Positions 1 through 8,645 of a stretch of 48,435 nt of DNA are shown piece after piece. How positions within the stretch are numbered: the first letter of the stretch is position 1; each line of letters begins with the position of its first letter. The DNA is from an uncultured Opitutaceae bacterium. Lineage in GTDB: Bacteria > Verrucomicrobiota > Verrucomicrobiia > Opitutales > Opitutaceae. The notes beneath the pieces are model-generated. The model saw only the letters and a program-made list of their open reading frames with translations, searched no databases and was not told the DNA's origin. Both the position numbers and the translations under genes were made by a program. The stretch is from positions 1-48,435 of the forward strand of contig CALAOT010000001.1 of assembly GCA_937889545.1 (NCBI GenBank), given 5' to 3'.

Positions 1-119
1 CCGGCGCCTCATCCCGGCCCTGAACGGCCGCGTTTTCGCGCCGTCCCGTGATAATCCTAGACGGCGGCTAGAAAGGAAACCTATTGTACGGCTCGACTCC
101 GCCATAGGCGGCAGGGCCG

Positions 120-148
120 TTGACACGGTCTGGAATGCCCGCTTGAAG
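120..148 (+). promoter_or_regulatory. Possible sigma70-like promoter before the Gfo/Idh gene
   Basis: A perfect TTGACA lies at 120-125. At the usual 17-base spacing, 143-148 reads TTGAAG, a weak -10. This would leave a very short leader before the ATG at 162. A purine-rich GAAGGG at 146-151 could serve as ribosome binding site but overlaps the -10, so both cannot be right. The rest of 1-161 shows no gene. Confidence 0.25.
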
Positions 149-161
149 GGCGTCTACCCCG

Positions 162-1313
162 ATGCAAAACAACACTCCTGTATTCCCCACCCTTGATCGC
201 CGTGGCTTTATCAAGGCCGCGAGTGGCGCCGCAATCCTGGCGGCCCTGCCGGCTGGCCTGGAAGCGGCCGCGAGCAGTGCGCCGGTGAAACCTGTGGTCT
301 TGGCCTTCGTCGCGTGCGCGCACATCCACACGCCCGGCTTCATAAAGCTCCTTACCAGCGGCCAGGCGAATGTCCGGGTGAAATACGCCTGGGATCATGA
401 TGCGGTGAGGGCCGAGAAACGCGCGGCAGAGCTTGGTGCGGCGGTCGCGACGGACCTTCAGCAGATCTGGTCCGACCCGGAGATCGTGGCCGTGGTGATC
501 TGCTCCGAGACGAACAGGCATAGGGACCTTGTCCTTGCGGCCGCGGCCGCCGGGAAGCACATATACGCCGAGAAGCCGCTTGGAATCACAGCCAGCGAAA
601 GCACGGAGATGGCAGATGCCATCGTGAAGGCCAACGTGCTCTTCACTACGGGGTATTTCATGCGCACGATGCCCCAGCACCTCTTCCTGAAAAAGCAGGT
701 GGAACGCGGTTCCTTCGGAAGGATCACGCGCATCGCGGGATCCAACTGCCACAACGGCTCCCTGGGGGGCTGGTTTGACGAAAAGCCGGACAGGCCTTGG
801 GAGAATTGGCGCTGGATGGCGGATCCGAAGATCGCAGGCGTCGGCGCCTTCGGTGACCTCGGCACCCACATGCTCGACATCATGATGTGGCTCTGCGGCG
901 ACGTTGAGTCGGTGACAGCGGAGACCCGTGTCGTGACCGGGCGCTATGGGGATTGCGACGAGGCGGGTGAGGCCCTCCTGCGCTTCAGGAATGGCATCAT
1001 CGGGACGCTGGCCGCCAGCTGGGTGGACATCTCGGACCCGGTGACGCTGCAGATCAGCGGGACGGAGGGCAACGCTGCCATCGTGAAGGGCGAGCTGTTC
1101 TTCAAGTGTGCGCAGGTAAGGGGCGCCGATGGCAACCAGCCGTGGACGGACCTACCCCATGCCCCGGTATTGCCGCTTCTGCAGTTTGTGAACGCCGTGG
1201 CCGGCCAGCCGGGCATGCCGCTTGTTTCCGTTCGCGAGGCGGCGGCGCGCGTGGCCGTGATGGAGGCCGCCTACCGCTCATCGTCGGTCGGCTCATCAGT
1301 CAAGGTGGCCTGA
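162..1313 (+). CDS. Tat-exported Gfo/Idh/MocA family oxidoreductase
   Basis: A 383-residue NAD(P)-dependent oxidoreductase of the Gfo/Idh/MocA family, which usually acts on sugars or inositols. Residues about 13-38 form a twin-arginine signal (DRRGFIKAASGAAILAALPA), so the protein is probably exported folded with its cofactor. The Rossmann half follows, but the usual glycine-rich nucleotide loop reads FVACAHIHTPGF, with Ala in place of a glycine. The EKPLG motif near residue 137 and GDLGTHMLD near 231 are the conserved family motifs that hold the catalytic Lys and the His/Asp region. Start ATG is preceded by GAAGGG. It stands alone and converges on the molybdenum hydroxylase genes. Family assignment is secure; substrate is unknown. 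Confidence 0.9.
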   Translation: MQNNTPVFPTLDRRGFIKAASGAAILAALPAGLEAAASSAPVKPVVLAFVACAHIHTPGFIKLLTSGQANVRVKYAWDHDAVRAEKRAAELGAAVATDLQQIWSDPEIVAVVICSETNRHRDLVLAAAAAGKHIYAEKPLGITASESTEMADAIVKANVLFTTGYFMRTMPQHLFLKKQVERGSFGRITRIAGSNCHNGSLGGWFDEKPDRPWENWRWMADPKIAGVGAFGDLGTHMLDIMMWLCGDVESVTAETRVVTGRYGDCDEAGEALLRFRNGIIGTLAASWVDISDPVTLQISGTEGNAAIVKGELFFKCAQVRGADGNQPWTDLPHAPVLPLLQFVNAVAGQPGMPLVSVREAAARVAVMEAAYRSSSVGSSVKVA

Positions 1314-1356
1314 TCCGGGCGAGCGCGTGATCCGGCAATGGCGCCGCGCCTTGGTT

Positions 1357-1371
1357 CGGCGGGGACCGCCG
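1357..1371. terminator. Short GC hairpin between convergent genes
   Basis: CGGCGG-GGA-CCGCCG is a perfect 6-bp stem with a 3-base loop in the 190-base gap between the convergent Gfo/Idh and molybdenum hydroxylase genes. There is no T-tract on either strand, so intrinsic termination is only a possibility. Nothing else recognisable lies in 1314-1503. Confidence 0.3.
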
Positions 1372-1503
1372 GTGGGCAGCCTTAGGCCTCAGGGCATCGA
1401 CGGTGTGCCCCTCACTCAATAGGAGAGCGGGGACCCGAGGCGGCTATGCCCAAGGCGATCCCGAAGGGCCGGCATCGGGCGGCCCGCCTTCGCCAAATGC
1501 GCG

Positions 1504-3687
1504 TCAGGTCACCTGCCCCTTAACCGCGAGGGCTGCCTTGACCCTGGCGGGCGACATCGGCAGTTCGAGAAGGCGGACCCCCGTTGCATCATGCACGGCA
1601 TTGGCGATCACGGCACCGGGCAGGATGACGGCCGGCTCACCGCCCCCATTTGGCGGGGAATCGTCCGCGTCGAGTATGACGGTTTCAATCTTCGGAAGCC
1701 ACGAGAAGCGGGGCAGGACGTAGCTGTCGAAGTTCGTCTCGCGGAGCACGCCGTCCTTGAAATGCATCTCCTCCGACAGCGCATAGCCCAGGCCCATCGT
1801 TATGCCGCCTTCAATCTGGATTCTCGCGCCCGCGGGATTGATCACGAGCCCCATCTCCTGAACCACGAGAATGCGTTTCACTTTGATCTTTCCCTCCGTC
1901 CTGTCGACCTCCACCTCGGCTATGGCCGCGACGTAGCTCCCGGCATCCGCCCCGCAGGCCACGCCAAGGCCGCGCCCGCTTGGGGCCTTCCCGGGTTTCC
2001 AGCCCCATTGGTCGGCCGCGGCCTTCAACACCCGGGCAAGCCGGGGGTCCTTCTGCTGGCGCATGCGGAACTCGATTGGGTCGACGCCGGCCATCGAAGC
2101 CAGCTGGTCGACATGGGACTCGCGGGCAAAGGCGTTGTTGCTCGAGCCTGGCGCGCGCCACGCCCCCACCGGGAATGGATGGAATCCGGGCGGCTCCATG
2201 AAACTTCCCACCGCCGATGTCCGGTGGTGCGCGATGTCGTACAGGTGGGCGGATGCGCGATCGCCTGCGAAGCGCACCTCGTAATCCCAGAAGGCGATCC
2301 GGCCGGCGCTGTCGAGGCCGGACTGGATCTTCACGACGGCGGCCGGCCTGAACGTGTCATTGAAGAACTCTTCCTCGCGCGTCCACATCACCTGCACGGG
2401 ACGTCCGGTCTCCTTGGCCAGACGCGCGGCCTCTACCGCCTGCAGGTTGAAGGTCTTGCCGCCGAAGCCCCCGCCGACAAACGGCGTGATGACCCGGACG
2501 CTTGGAATGGGCAGGCCGAGCGCCTGGGCGATCTCCTCGCGGGCGCCAAAGGGGTTCTGGGTGGAGGCCCAGACCGTCGCCTTGCCTCCCTCGACATGCG
2601 CCAGCGCCGCGTGGGTTTCCATCGCCGCATGGGCGACGTAGGCGCCGAGGTAGGTCTGGTCGAGACGGCGCACGGCGAGCGCGCGGCCCGCCGCGATGTC
2701 GCCGCCCTGCGCGACAACCGTCGGCTCGAGCTTTGCCTGCTCGAGGTGGGCATAGATCGTCCTGTCGTCGAGCGTGGATGGCGAGGGCTCGAACTCGGCA
2801 TGGAGCTTTCCGAGCGCGTCGTCTGCAACGTCGGGAAGCTCGTGCAGGACGGCCACCAGGTCGGCTTGCTGCACAAGCACGACGCCGTCGATCTTCCGAA
2901 GGGCCGAGGTGTCGACATGCTTTAGCTTCGCCCCGTGCGCCGGCACGCGCAGCACGCGGGCATAGAGCATTCCGGGCATGCGAAGGTCGCCGGCGTACTT
3001 TGCCGTACCCGTCACCTTTTCGCGTGAGTCCCTGCGCAGGAGCGGCTTGCCAATGATCTTGAACTGCCCTGGGGCCTTCAGGCTCGGCTTCACCGTCAGG
3101 CGACGCTCTATCTTCTTTCCCTTGGTCAACTGCCCGTAGGTCACCCTTCGCGACGGATCCTTAGAATCGACGACCACGCCTTGGTCCACGGTAAGCCGCG
3201 CAACGGGAACCTGCAGGGTCTCGGCGGCCATCTCCAACAGCACGCTCCTGGCCTCCGCTGCGGCCGCCCGCCAGACGTTGCCGAAGAAGCTCGTGGTCAT
3301 CGAGCCCCAGGTGCCCGCATCGAACGGGCATAGCTCGGTGTCCCCCATGATGATACTGATGTCGTCAATGGAGACGTCGAGGTCCTCCGCGAGCATCTGG
3401 GGCAGCGAGGTGATCGGCCCCTGACCCATTTCGATCTTCCCGGTGAGGCAGGTCACATGGCCGTCCTCGCCGATGCTCAGGAAGGCGTTGAAATCGCCCG
3501 CCGACCTGGGGCGGAAGGTCGCCGGATGCGCCGCCTCGGACTCCTCGGCCCCGGCGGACCGGCGCAGGACGACCCAGACCATCAGGCCGGTCCCGAAGCG
3601 CTTGAGGAATTCGCGGCGGGTGGGCAGGCTGATGGCCGCCTCCAGCGCCAGCTTGCCTGGCTGATCGGTTGCCTGACGGATGCTCAT
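1504..3687 (-). CDS. Molybdopterin-binding subunit of a xanthine dehydrogenase-family (IorB-like) hydroxylase
   Basis: A 727-residue molybdenum-cofactor subunit of the xanthine oxidase/aldehyde oxidoreductase superfamily, closest in layout to isoquinoline 1-oxidoreductase beta subunits. A twin-arginine motif, TRREFLKRFGTG, at about 23-34 suggests Tat export. GGGFGGKT near residue 404 is the conserved cofactor-binding loop, and GGGEPAV near residue 681 carries the conserved active-site Glu. The start at 3687 is chosen because its ATG overlaps the stop of the [2Fe-2S] subunit gene (ATGA) and because it places the Tat motif near the N-terminus; an upstream in-frame extension adds 24 arginine-rich residues unlike the family. 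No FAD subunit is adjacent, so electrons probably go to an external acceptor such as a cytochrome c. Substrate cannot be told. Confidence 0.9.
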   Translation of the reverse strand: MSIRQATDQPGKLALEAAISLPTRREFLKRFGTGLMVWVVLRRSAGAEESEAAHPATFRPRSAGDFNAFLSIGEDGHVTCLTGKIEMGQGPITSLPQMLAEDLDVSIDDISIIMGDTELCPFDAGTWGSMTTSFFGNVWRAAAAEARSVLLEMAAETLQVPVARLTVDQGVVVDSKDPSRRVTYGQLTKGKKIERRLTVKPSLKAPGQFKIIGKPLLRRDSREKVTGTAKYAGDLRMPGMLYARVLRVPAHGAKLKHVDTSALRKIDGVVLVQQADLVAVLHELPDVADDALGKLHAEFEPSPSTLDDRTIYAHLEQAKLEPTVVAQGGDIAAGRALAVRRLDQTYLGAYVAHAAMETHAALAHVEGGKATVWASTQNPFGAREEIAQALGLPIPSVRVITPFVGGGFGGKTFNLQAVEAARLAKETGRPVQVMWTREEEFFNDTFRPAAVVKIQSGLDSAGRIAFWDYEVRFAGDRASAHLYDIAHHRTSAVGSFMEPPGFHPFPVGAWRAPGSSNNAFARESHVDQLASMAGVDPIEFRMRQQKDPRLARVLKAAADQWGWKPGKAPSGRGLGVACGADAGSYVAAIAEVEVDRTEGKIKVKRILVVQEMGLVINPAGARIQIEGGITMGLGYALSEEMHFKDGVLRETNFDSYVLPRFSWLPKIETVILDADDSPPNGGGEPAVILPGAVIANAVHDATGVRLLELPMSPARVKAALAVKGQVT

Positions 3688-4166
3688 GATGGGCTCCCTC
3701 CCCTCATGGCGGTTGCCGCCGCCAGGATCGCATCGACGATGCGCACGTGCGCCCCGCAACGGCAGAGGTTGTCATCCATGCCCGCGATGACCTCCTCGCG
3801 CGTCGGATTGGGATGTCTGCGCAGGAAATCGTAGGCCGTCAGGATCATGCCGGGCGTGCAGAAACCGCACTGGAGGGCGTCGTGCGCCATGAAGGCCTCC
3901 TGAATCGGATGCAGCTTCCCGTCACTGGCGAGGCCCTCGATTGTTACCACGTCGGTGCCCTGGACCGACTTGACGTCGACCGAGCAGGACCTCACCGCGC
4001 GGTGATCCACGAGCACGGTGCAGGCGCCGCACTGGACGATGCCGCAGCCAAATTTCGTCCCAGTCAGCCCAAGATCGGTTCGTAGGACCCAAAGCAAGGT
4101 CCGGTCTGGGGCGACGCTGATCCTCACTGGCTGCCCGTTGAGGCGAAAGGAAACTGTGTCAGGCAT
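3684..4166 (-). CDS. [2Fe-2S] subunit of the molybdenum hydroxylase (IorA/CoxS-like)
   Basis: A 160-residue electron-transfer subunit that passes electrons from the molybdenum centre. The plant-ferredoxin-type cluster is ligated by C41, C46, C49 and C61 (motif CGIVQCGAC). The second, helical-domain cluster uses C100, C103, C135 and C137 (CGFC and CRC). This is the full family length and all eight ligands are present. It has no signal peptide, so if the complex is exported it would travel with the Tat-signal large subunit; that is inference. It is the first gene of a two-gene operon, with a 4-base overlap to the large subunit. Confidence 0.93.
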   Translation of the reverse strand: MPDTVSFRLNGQPVRISVAPDRTLLWVLRTDLGLTGTKFGCGIVQCGACTVLVDHRAVRSCSVDVKSVQGTDVVTIEGLASDGKLHPIQEAFMAHDALQCGFCTPGMILTAYDFLRRHPNPTREEVIAGMDDNLCRCGAHVRIVDAILAAATAMRGGSPS

Positions 4167-4336
4167 TGGAGGGATTGGTCGGCCCCAGCATATTGGCGGA
4201 AATCACGGGTTCGCCTATAGGCTGAGCGGATGTTGCGAGGTCCTGGGCCGAATGTCGAACTATGACGGAATGAAACACCGCAGTTTTGCGAGGAAGAGGT
4301 TGCCGCTGTCTGCCCGCACAGTTGAATGGATGCCCC

Positions 4337-5068
4337 ATGGAAGGTGTGTCCCCAGAATTCGTTCTCGACGGGTCGGTCTCCTATTGGAATGTCGACCGCG
4401 ACAACCTGTTATCCCTCCGCAGCCTGTTCGCATTCCTGCAGGAGGCGGCCATCAGGCACGCCGACCAGTGCGGCGCGGGCGCCCGGGCGAAGGCGACCCG
4501 CGGCGAATCCTGGGTGCTCCATCGGATGGCGGTCTCGGTGCATCGTTATCCGCGCTACGAGGAGGCGCTGAGGGTGACCACGTGGTCTTCGGGCATCCGG
4601 GCTTTCAAGGGCTACCGGGATTTCCGCGCCCATTGCGGGACGGAGCTGATCGTCTCGGCCTCGTCCGTGTGGCTGTACGTGAACGTCGCCGCGAAGGCAA
4701 TCTGCCGGGTGCCCCGCGAACTCGCCGACGGGTTTCCCACACATCCTGGCGGCGTTTCGTGCCCCGACTTGGAAAAGCTCCGCCTGGAGCCGCCCGCGGC
4801 GGGTTCCATTGTGCGTGCCATCTCGGTTCGGTACTCGGACTTCGACGGCAACGACCATGTCAACAACACGGCCTACTTCGACTATCTGCAGACGGCCCTC
4901 GCGGCGGGGGGATTTTTCCCTAGGCCGCCCACGCTCCAAATCCAGTTTCTAAAGGAGATTCCTCCGGCGGTTGAACAAGTGACGGTCAGCCTCGAGCGTC
5001 GCGGCGAGGGGGTTGCCTTCAGCCTGGGGGCCGCCGCCGGCCTTTTTGCCCACGGGTTGGCTGCCTGA
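4337..5068 (+). CDS. Acyl-ACP thioesterase (double hot-dog family)
   Basis: A 243-residue protein of the acyl-ACP thioesterase family, which releases fatty acids from acyl carrier protein. Two hot-dog folds are expected. The first starts with SYWNVDRDNLLSLRSL at about 15-30. The second contains YSDFDGNDHVNNTAYFDYL at about 166-184, the conserved N-x-HVNN motif at the active site. The ATG at 4337 is preferred over an in-frame start 17 codons upstream because it places the first conserved strand close to the N-terminus. It is divergent from the molybdenum hydroxylase operon across 170 bases with no clear promoter. Physiological chain length is not predictable. Confidence 0.85.
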   Translation: MEGVSPEFVLDGSVSYWNVDRDNLLSLRSLFAFLQEAAIRHADQCGAGARAKATRGESWVLHRMAVSVHRYPRYEEALRVTTWSSGIRAFKGYRDFRAHCGTELIVSASSVWLYVNVAAKAICRVPRELADGFPTHPGGVSCPDLEKLRLEPPAAGSIVRAISVRYSDFDGNDHVNNTAYFDYLQTALAAGGFFPRPPTLQIQFLKEIPPAVEQVTVSLERRGEGVAFSLGAAAGLFAHGLAA

Positions 5069-5190
5069 AGGTATTGCGGCCGAGCCCGCCCAGATCGGTC
5101 AGCCCTCCCCTTCCCAAAGGGCGGCGCTTCAACCGCCGGGGAAGACTGTGAGCCGCGGTCCGCCAGCCCGCGACCCGGCGGGTGGCATGC

Positions 5191-7098
5191 CTACTGCGAT
5201 GCGCGAATCAACTCCAGCATCCGGAGCGCCGAAGGATCCCCCGGGCGCAGCTGCAGGACCGTTTCATACTCGGCAACCGCCTCGGCCCTTCGCCCAGTCT
5301 GCAGGAGGGCGGCGCCCCTGGCAAAATGCGCCTGGGCGAAACTCGGCTGCATCCGGATCGCTGCCTCGATGCGCCCTATCCCCTCTTGGGGCCGTCCGAT
5401 CCGGCAGAGGATCATTCCAAGGTTGTTGCTCGCCTCGGCGAGATCGGGCTGTAACCGCAAAGCCTCCTCATAGTGCTCGATTGCCTCGGGAACGCGCCCA
5501 GCCTGCACCAAGGCGTTGGCCAGATAGAAATGCGCATCCGTATAGTCGGGATTCAGGCGCAGCGCCTCCTCGTACTGCGCAACCGCATCACCGAGCCGCC
5601 CGGGCATCATCGACCAGGCGAGGCCGAGGTTGGTGTGCGTCTCGGAAATACCCGGCTTCAGGCGCAGCGCCTCCTCGTACTGGGCGACCGCGTCTTTCAG
5701 CCGCCCGGGCATCTTCGACCAGGCAAGGCCCAGGTTGTTGTGCGCCAGCCAGGAACCCGGATTGCGCTCCAAGGTGGTGAGGTAGAGGGTCTGATTGTCG
5801 TGGAACATCGAGCAATGGGCCCATGTGCGCGCCCCGAGAAGCGCCGCGAGCGCGCCCGCGAGAAGCGGCCCCACCCAACGTGGACCCGGCGCCGCGCGGC
5901 GCCAGCCGGCGGTCAGAGCCGCGCCTGCGAGCGCGAGCAGTCCGAGATCGGGCAGGTACTGCCAGTGATCCCAGACCCATGAATAGCGCGCCCCGTAGAG
6001 GTTCACAAAGCTCAGCGCAGGAAAGAGCGATCCCACGAAGAGCAGGAAGGCGGCCAGCGGGCTGCGGGTGCGCCGCCGCAGGGTCCAGAGCGCGACCGCG
6101 ACCGCGACGACGCCGAGAGGAAAGAGCCATTGCCACCAGACCGCGGCGTCCACCGTCCAGCGCGGATAGACGAAGTTGAGGCCGAACGGCCACACAACCT
6201 TGCCGGCGTAGAACCAGATGGCCCGCCCGGCGACGAGCACGCGCGAGAGAACGGGTAGGTCGAAATCCCCGCCCCGCGCGCCGACGTAGGCCTGCTCGAC
6301 CCAGCTGCTGAACAGCCCGGCTGCCGCGCCCAGCCCGAGCCACGGGAGCAAGGGCAGCACGTCGCGGCGCCAGCCGAGCCGGCCGCGCTTCCACCAGAAT
6401 ACGACGAGGAGGGCCGCCGGCAGCGTCGCCGTGACGGTCTTGCACAACAGCGAGCATGCGAAGAGCGCCAGCGCGACATAATAGGTTCGGGGCCGGCGCG
6501 CCTCGTCAAACTGCAGGTAGACCAGGGCCGCGGCGAGGTACAGGGCAAGCGAGAGGGTGTTCTTCTGCTCCGAAATCCAGGCGACCGACTCGACATGCAC
6601 GGGGTGCAGAGCGAAGAGCAGCGCCGCCAGCCATCCGGCCCCAGCGCAGGGTCGCGGCGAGGAAGGATGCGGAGGCGCACCGCCCCTGCCGGCCGCGGTT
6701 TGGCTGATCCCCGCGGGCGCCGGCCGGGACCCCTCGGAATTGAAAAGCCGGCGCAGGACAAGCGCGAACAGCACCGCCGAGCCGGCGTGCAAGAGCAGGG
6801 TGACGATATGGTAGCCGAGCGGGTGGTCCCCCCAGAGCCGGTGCTGCGCCCAAAACGCGCTGTGGAGGAGCGGGTAGTATTGCTGGGTCACCCCGGGCTT
6901 GGTCCAGATGAGGGCCAGGCCGCCGAGCGTGCGCAGCGCCGGAGCGGTCACGTAGTCGTTGTCGTTCCAGATGAAGTCGCCCGAGAGCGCCGGCAGGTAG
7001 GCAAGGATGGTCGCGCAAAAGATCAGCGCCGCGGGCCCAAGGCCACCGAGGAAGTCTGGCTTGGAAGCTGGCGTTTCGGAGGAGGGCGCGTTCACCAC
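5191..7098 (-). CDS. Multispanning membrane protein with C-terminal TPR repeats (TMTC/O-mannosyltransferase-like)
   Basis: A 635-residue protein. Residues about 20-440 hold roughly ten hydrophobic segments with the GT-C-like opening FIWNDNDYVTAPALRTLGG near residue 43, a D/N-rich first periplasmic loop typical of TMTC-type proteins. Residues about 445-635 are five tetratricopeptide repeats. Two consecutive repeats are nearly identical (see 5552-5761). Homologues are predicted protein O-glycosyltransferases, but the bacterial members are mostly uncharacterised, so enzymatic activity is inference. Translation starts at GTG. A proline/alanine-rich, arginine-rich insert near residues 125-150 lies between two membrane segments. 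It converges with the thioesterase. Confidence 0.8.
   Translation of the reverse strand: MVNAPSSETPASKPDFLGGLGPAALIFCATILAYLPALSGDFIWNDNDYVTAPALRTLGGLALIWTKPGVTQQYYPLLHSAFWAQHRLWGDHPLGYHIVTLLLHAGSAVLFALVLRRLFNSEGSRPAPAGISQTAAGRGGAPPHPSSPRPCAGAGWLAALLFALHPVHVESVAWISEQKNTLSLALYLAAALVYLQFDEARRPRTYYVALALFACSLLCKTVTATLPAALLVVFWWKRGRLGWRRDVLPLLPWLGLGAAAGLFSSWVEQAYVGARGGDFDLPVLSRVLVAGRAIWFYAGKVVWPFGLNFVYPRWTVDAAVWWQWLFPLGVVAVAVALWTLRRRTRSPLAAFLLFVGSLFPALSFVNLYGARYSWVWDHWQYLPDLGLLALAGAALTAGWRRAAPGPRWVGPLLAGALAALLGARTWAHCSMFHDNQTLYLTTLERNPGSWLAHNNLGLAWSKMPGRLKDAVAQYEEALRLKPGISETHTNLGLAWSMMPGRLGDAVAQYEEALRLNPDYTDAHFYLANALVQAGRVPEAIEHYEEALRLQPDLAEASNNLGMILCRIGRPQEGIGRIEAAIRMQPSFAQAHFARGAALLQTGRRAEAVAEYETVLQLRPGDPSALRMLELIRASQ
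5552..5761 (-). repeat. Tandem 105-bp TPR unit duplicated inside the TMTC-like gene
   Basis: Two head-to-tail copies of a 105-base unit start at 5552 and 5657 and share long identical runs (for example ttcaggcgcagcgcctcctc in both). They encode two 35-residue TPRs, each with an extra MPGRL insertion that the neighbouring 34-residue repeats lack. The nucleotide identity points to a recent in-frame duplication. Confidence 0.8.
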
Positions 7099-7256
7099 CG
7101 GGAAACACGAACAAATCTCGCTGTGCCCCGCAACCAGCTAGTCGAGGGGCCCGCTTCAACCGGCGAATTCATCGCGGCTCGCGCGGGTGCGGATGCACGA
7201 GAGTAGACGCGCTCCTATGATTCGCAGGGAAATGCCAAGGGGCCCGGGGGAAGGGC

Positions 7257-8510
7257 CTATTTTTCGTCGAGGGACGGAAGCCTTGATTCAACCTCGGGCG
7301 CAATCGCCGCAGGGTCCGCATTGGCGACAGGATAACTCTTGGACCAGACAACGGAACCGTCCGGGACCGCGACAACATCGACAGTGAGGACCCGCGCACC
7401 GCCGCGATCCTCGATGCCGCCGTAGAGGACGTAGCTCGAATGGCTCTCGCGGCCGCGCGCAACGGCTCCGCCGACATCCAACGACGGCAGCGGCTCCTTG
7501 CTGAGGCCGACCCGGCCCTGGTGTGAGATTGAAATCCTGCCGTATAGAAGCGCAAAGGTGGAGTCCGCGAGTTTTGCGTCCGCTGGACTGTCGGCCGGGG
7601 CCAGGAATGGTATGGCAAGGAGAGGGCTAGTTTCCTTCGCGTTCTCGCTGGCGTCCCCCGAGAACTCACGCGCGATACCGAGCCCCAGTTTGGCGATGTC
7701 GCCCTTGTTTGATGTGCCTTGGTACGTGCCTGCGATCGCCTTGAGCTTCTCGGCCGTCTCGGGCGATATCGTGGGGGTTGCTTCCGGCTGACGCGGGCCT
7801 CTGGAACAACCCCGGGACAAGGCAAGGAAGGCGATCCAAACGTAAATAATCAGCCGGAACCAGCGGGGAAAGCGCTGGAAAAAAACCCATGCCGATCGAA
7901 GAGCCCAACCGGCCACGCCGAACCAGAATTTGACCCTTTGCCCAGGCTCTTCCGTAGGAAATGCGGGCGACACGCGAGGGGCCGGCTGGGGACGGCCCTC
8001 GCTTCTGGGGCGGGCCCGAGTCCGTCTATGGGCCCCCAACATCTCCGTGGGCTCGCCAGCGATCAGCCGAGAGCAAAGCGCCTCGAGCGCGGGTGTCGGC
8101 TGGCCGCCCGGCAGCTTGAGCCATTGGACTGCGAGGAATTTCTCGGGCACACGGGCGCTTGCCTGATCCGTGGCGTCGATGGCGACCGGGAGAAGAAAGG
8201 TGTGGTCGTCGGCCATATCGAGCGTCCGCTCGACAGCCAGCCGCCATTCCCGGCGGAAATATCCCTCATGCCGCCCCTCCGTCTGCGCGGAAATGACCGG
8301 CATAAAATAATCGCAATCCCGGATTTGCCGGCGAATTTTCCGGTCCCAGGCATCGCCGCCGGCCAATACCTCCTCGTCGAACCAGACCTCGAGCCCTGCG
8401 GCTGCCAGCGCGTCTCGGATCAGGCTTGCTGCAGGCCGATCCTCCGATGCGTAGCTCAGGAACACGGACGGCCGCAAAGGAGGGTTGTGGGTCTCTCCAG
8501 CGCTGGGCAT
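7257..8510 (-). CDS. TIR-domain membrane protein with C-terminal TolB/FlgO-like domain
   Basis: A 417-residue three-part protein. Residues 14-155 are a TIR domain (opening SVFLSYASEDRPAASLIRDA; E88 in the RREW segment sits where NADase-type TIRs carry their Glu). Residues about 215-235 form one transmembrane helix. Residues about 255-417 resemble the TolB-N/FlgO-like module often attached to bacterial adenylate cyclase-type or TPR sensors (PLLAIPFLAPAD near the start, YVLYGGIEDRGGARVLTVDV, then VVWSKSYP). The TIR would be cytoplasmic and the C-terminal module periplasmic. The ATG at 8510 is preferred to a TTG 13 codons upstream. No defence genes flank it, so signalling is as likely as phage defence. 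The catalytic assignment is tentative. Confidence 0.8.
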   Translation of the reverse strand: MPSAGETHNPPLRPSVFLSYASEDRPAASLIRDALAAAGLEVWFDEEVLAGGDAWDRKIRRQIRDCDYFMPVISAQTEGRHEGYFRREWRLAVERTLDMADDHTFLLPVAIDATDQASARVPEKFLAVQWLKLPGGQPTPALEALCSRLIAGEPTEMLGAHRRTRARPRSEGRPQPAPRVSPAFPTEEPGQRVKFWFGVAGWALRSAWVFFQRFPRWFRLIIYVWIAFLALSRGCSRGPRQPEATPTISPETAEKLKAIAGTYQGTSNKGDIAKLGLGIAREFSGDASENAKETSPLLAIPFLAPADSPADAKLADSTFALLYGRISISHQGRVGLSKEPLPSLDVGGAVARGRESHSSYVLYGGIEDRGGARVLTVDVVAVPDGSVVWSKSYPVANADPAAIAPEVESRLPSLDEK

Positions 8511-8645
8511 AGCGCCGATGAACGTCGGGCCAAGGTGACGCAGCGTCAAGAGACGACTCCGGAGCCCCGTGCCCGCTGGAGTAACGTGGCGCCCCCTGGC
8601 AAGGCGCGGCCGTCAGCCGGAACTGCGAAGGAGTGCAGAACGGCC

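Noticed and set aside
1591..2925. Long plus-strand open frame (444 codons) opposite the molybdenum hydroxylase
   Set aside because: Antisense shadow of a conserved gene in GC-rich DNA; no domain or ribosome site.
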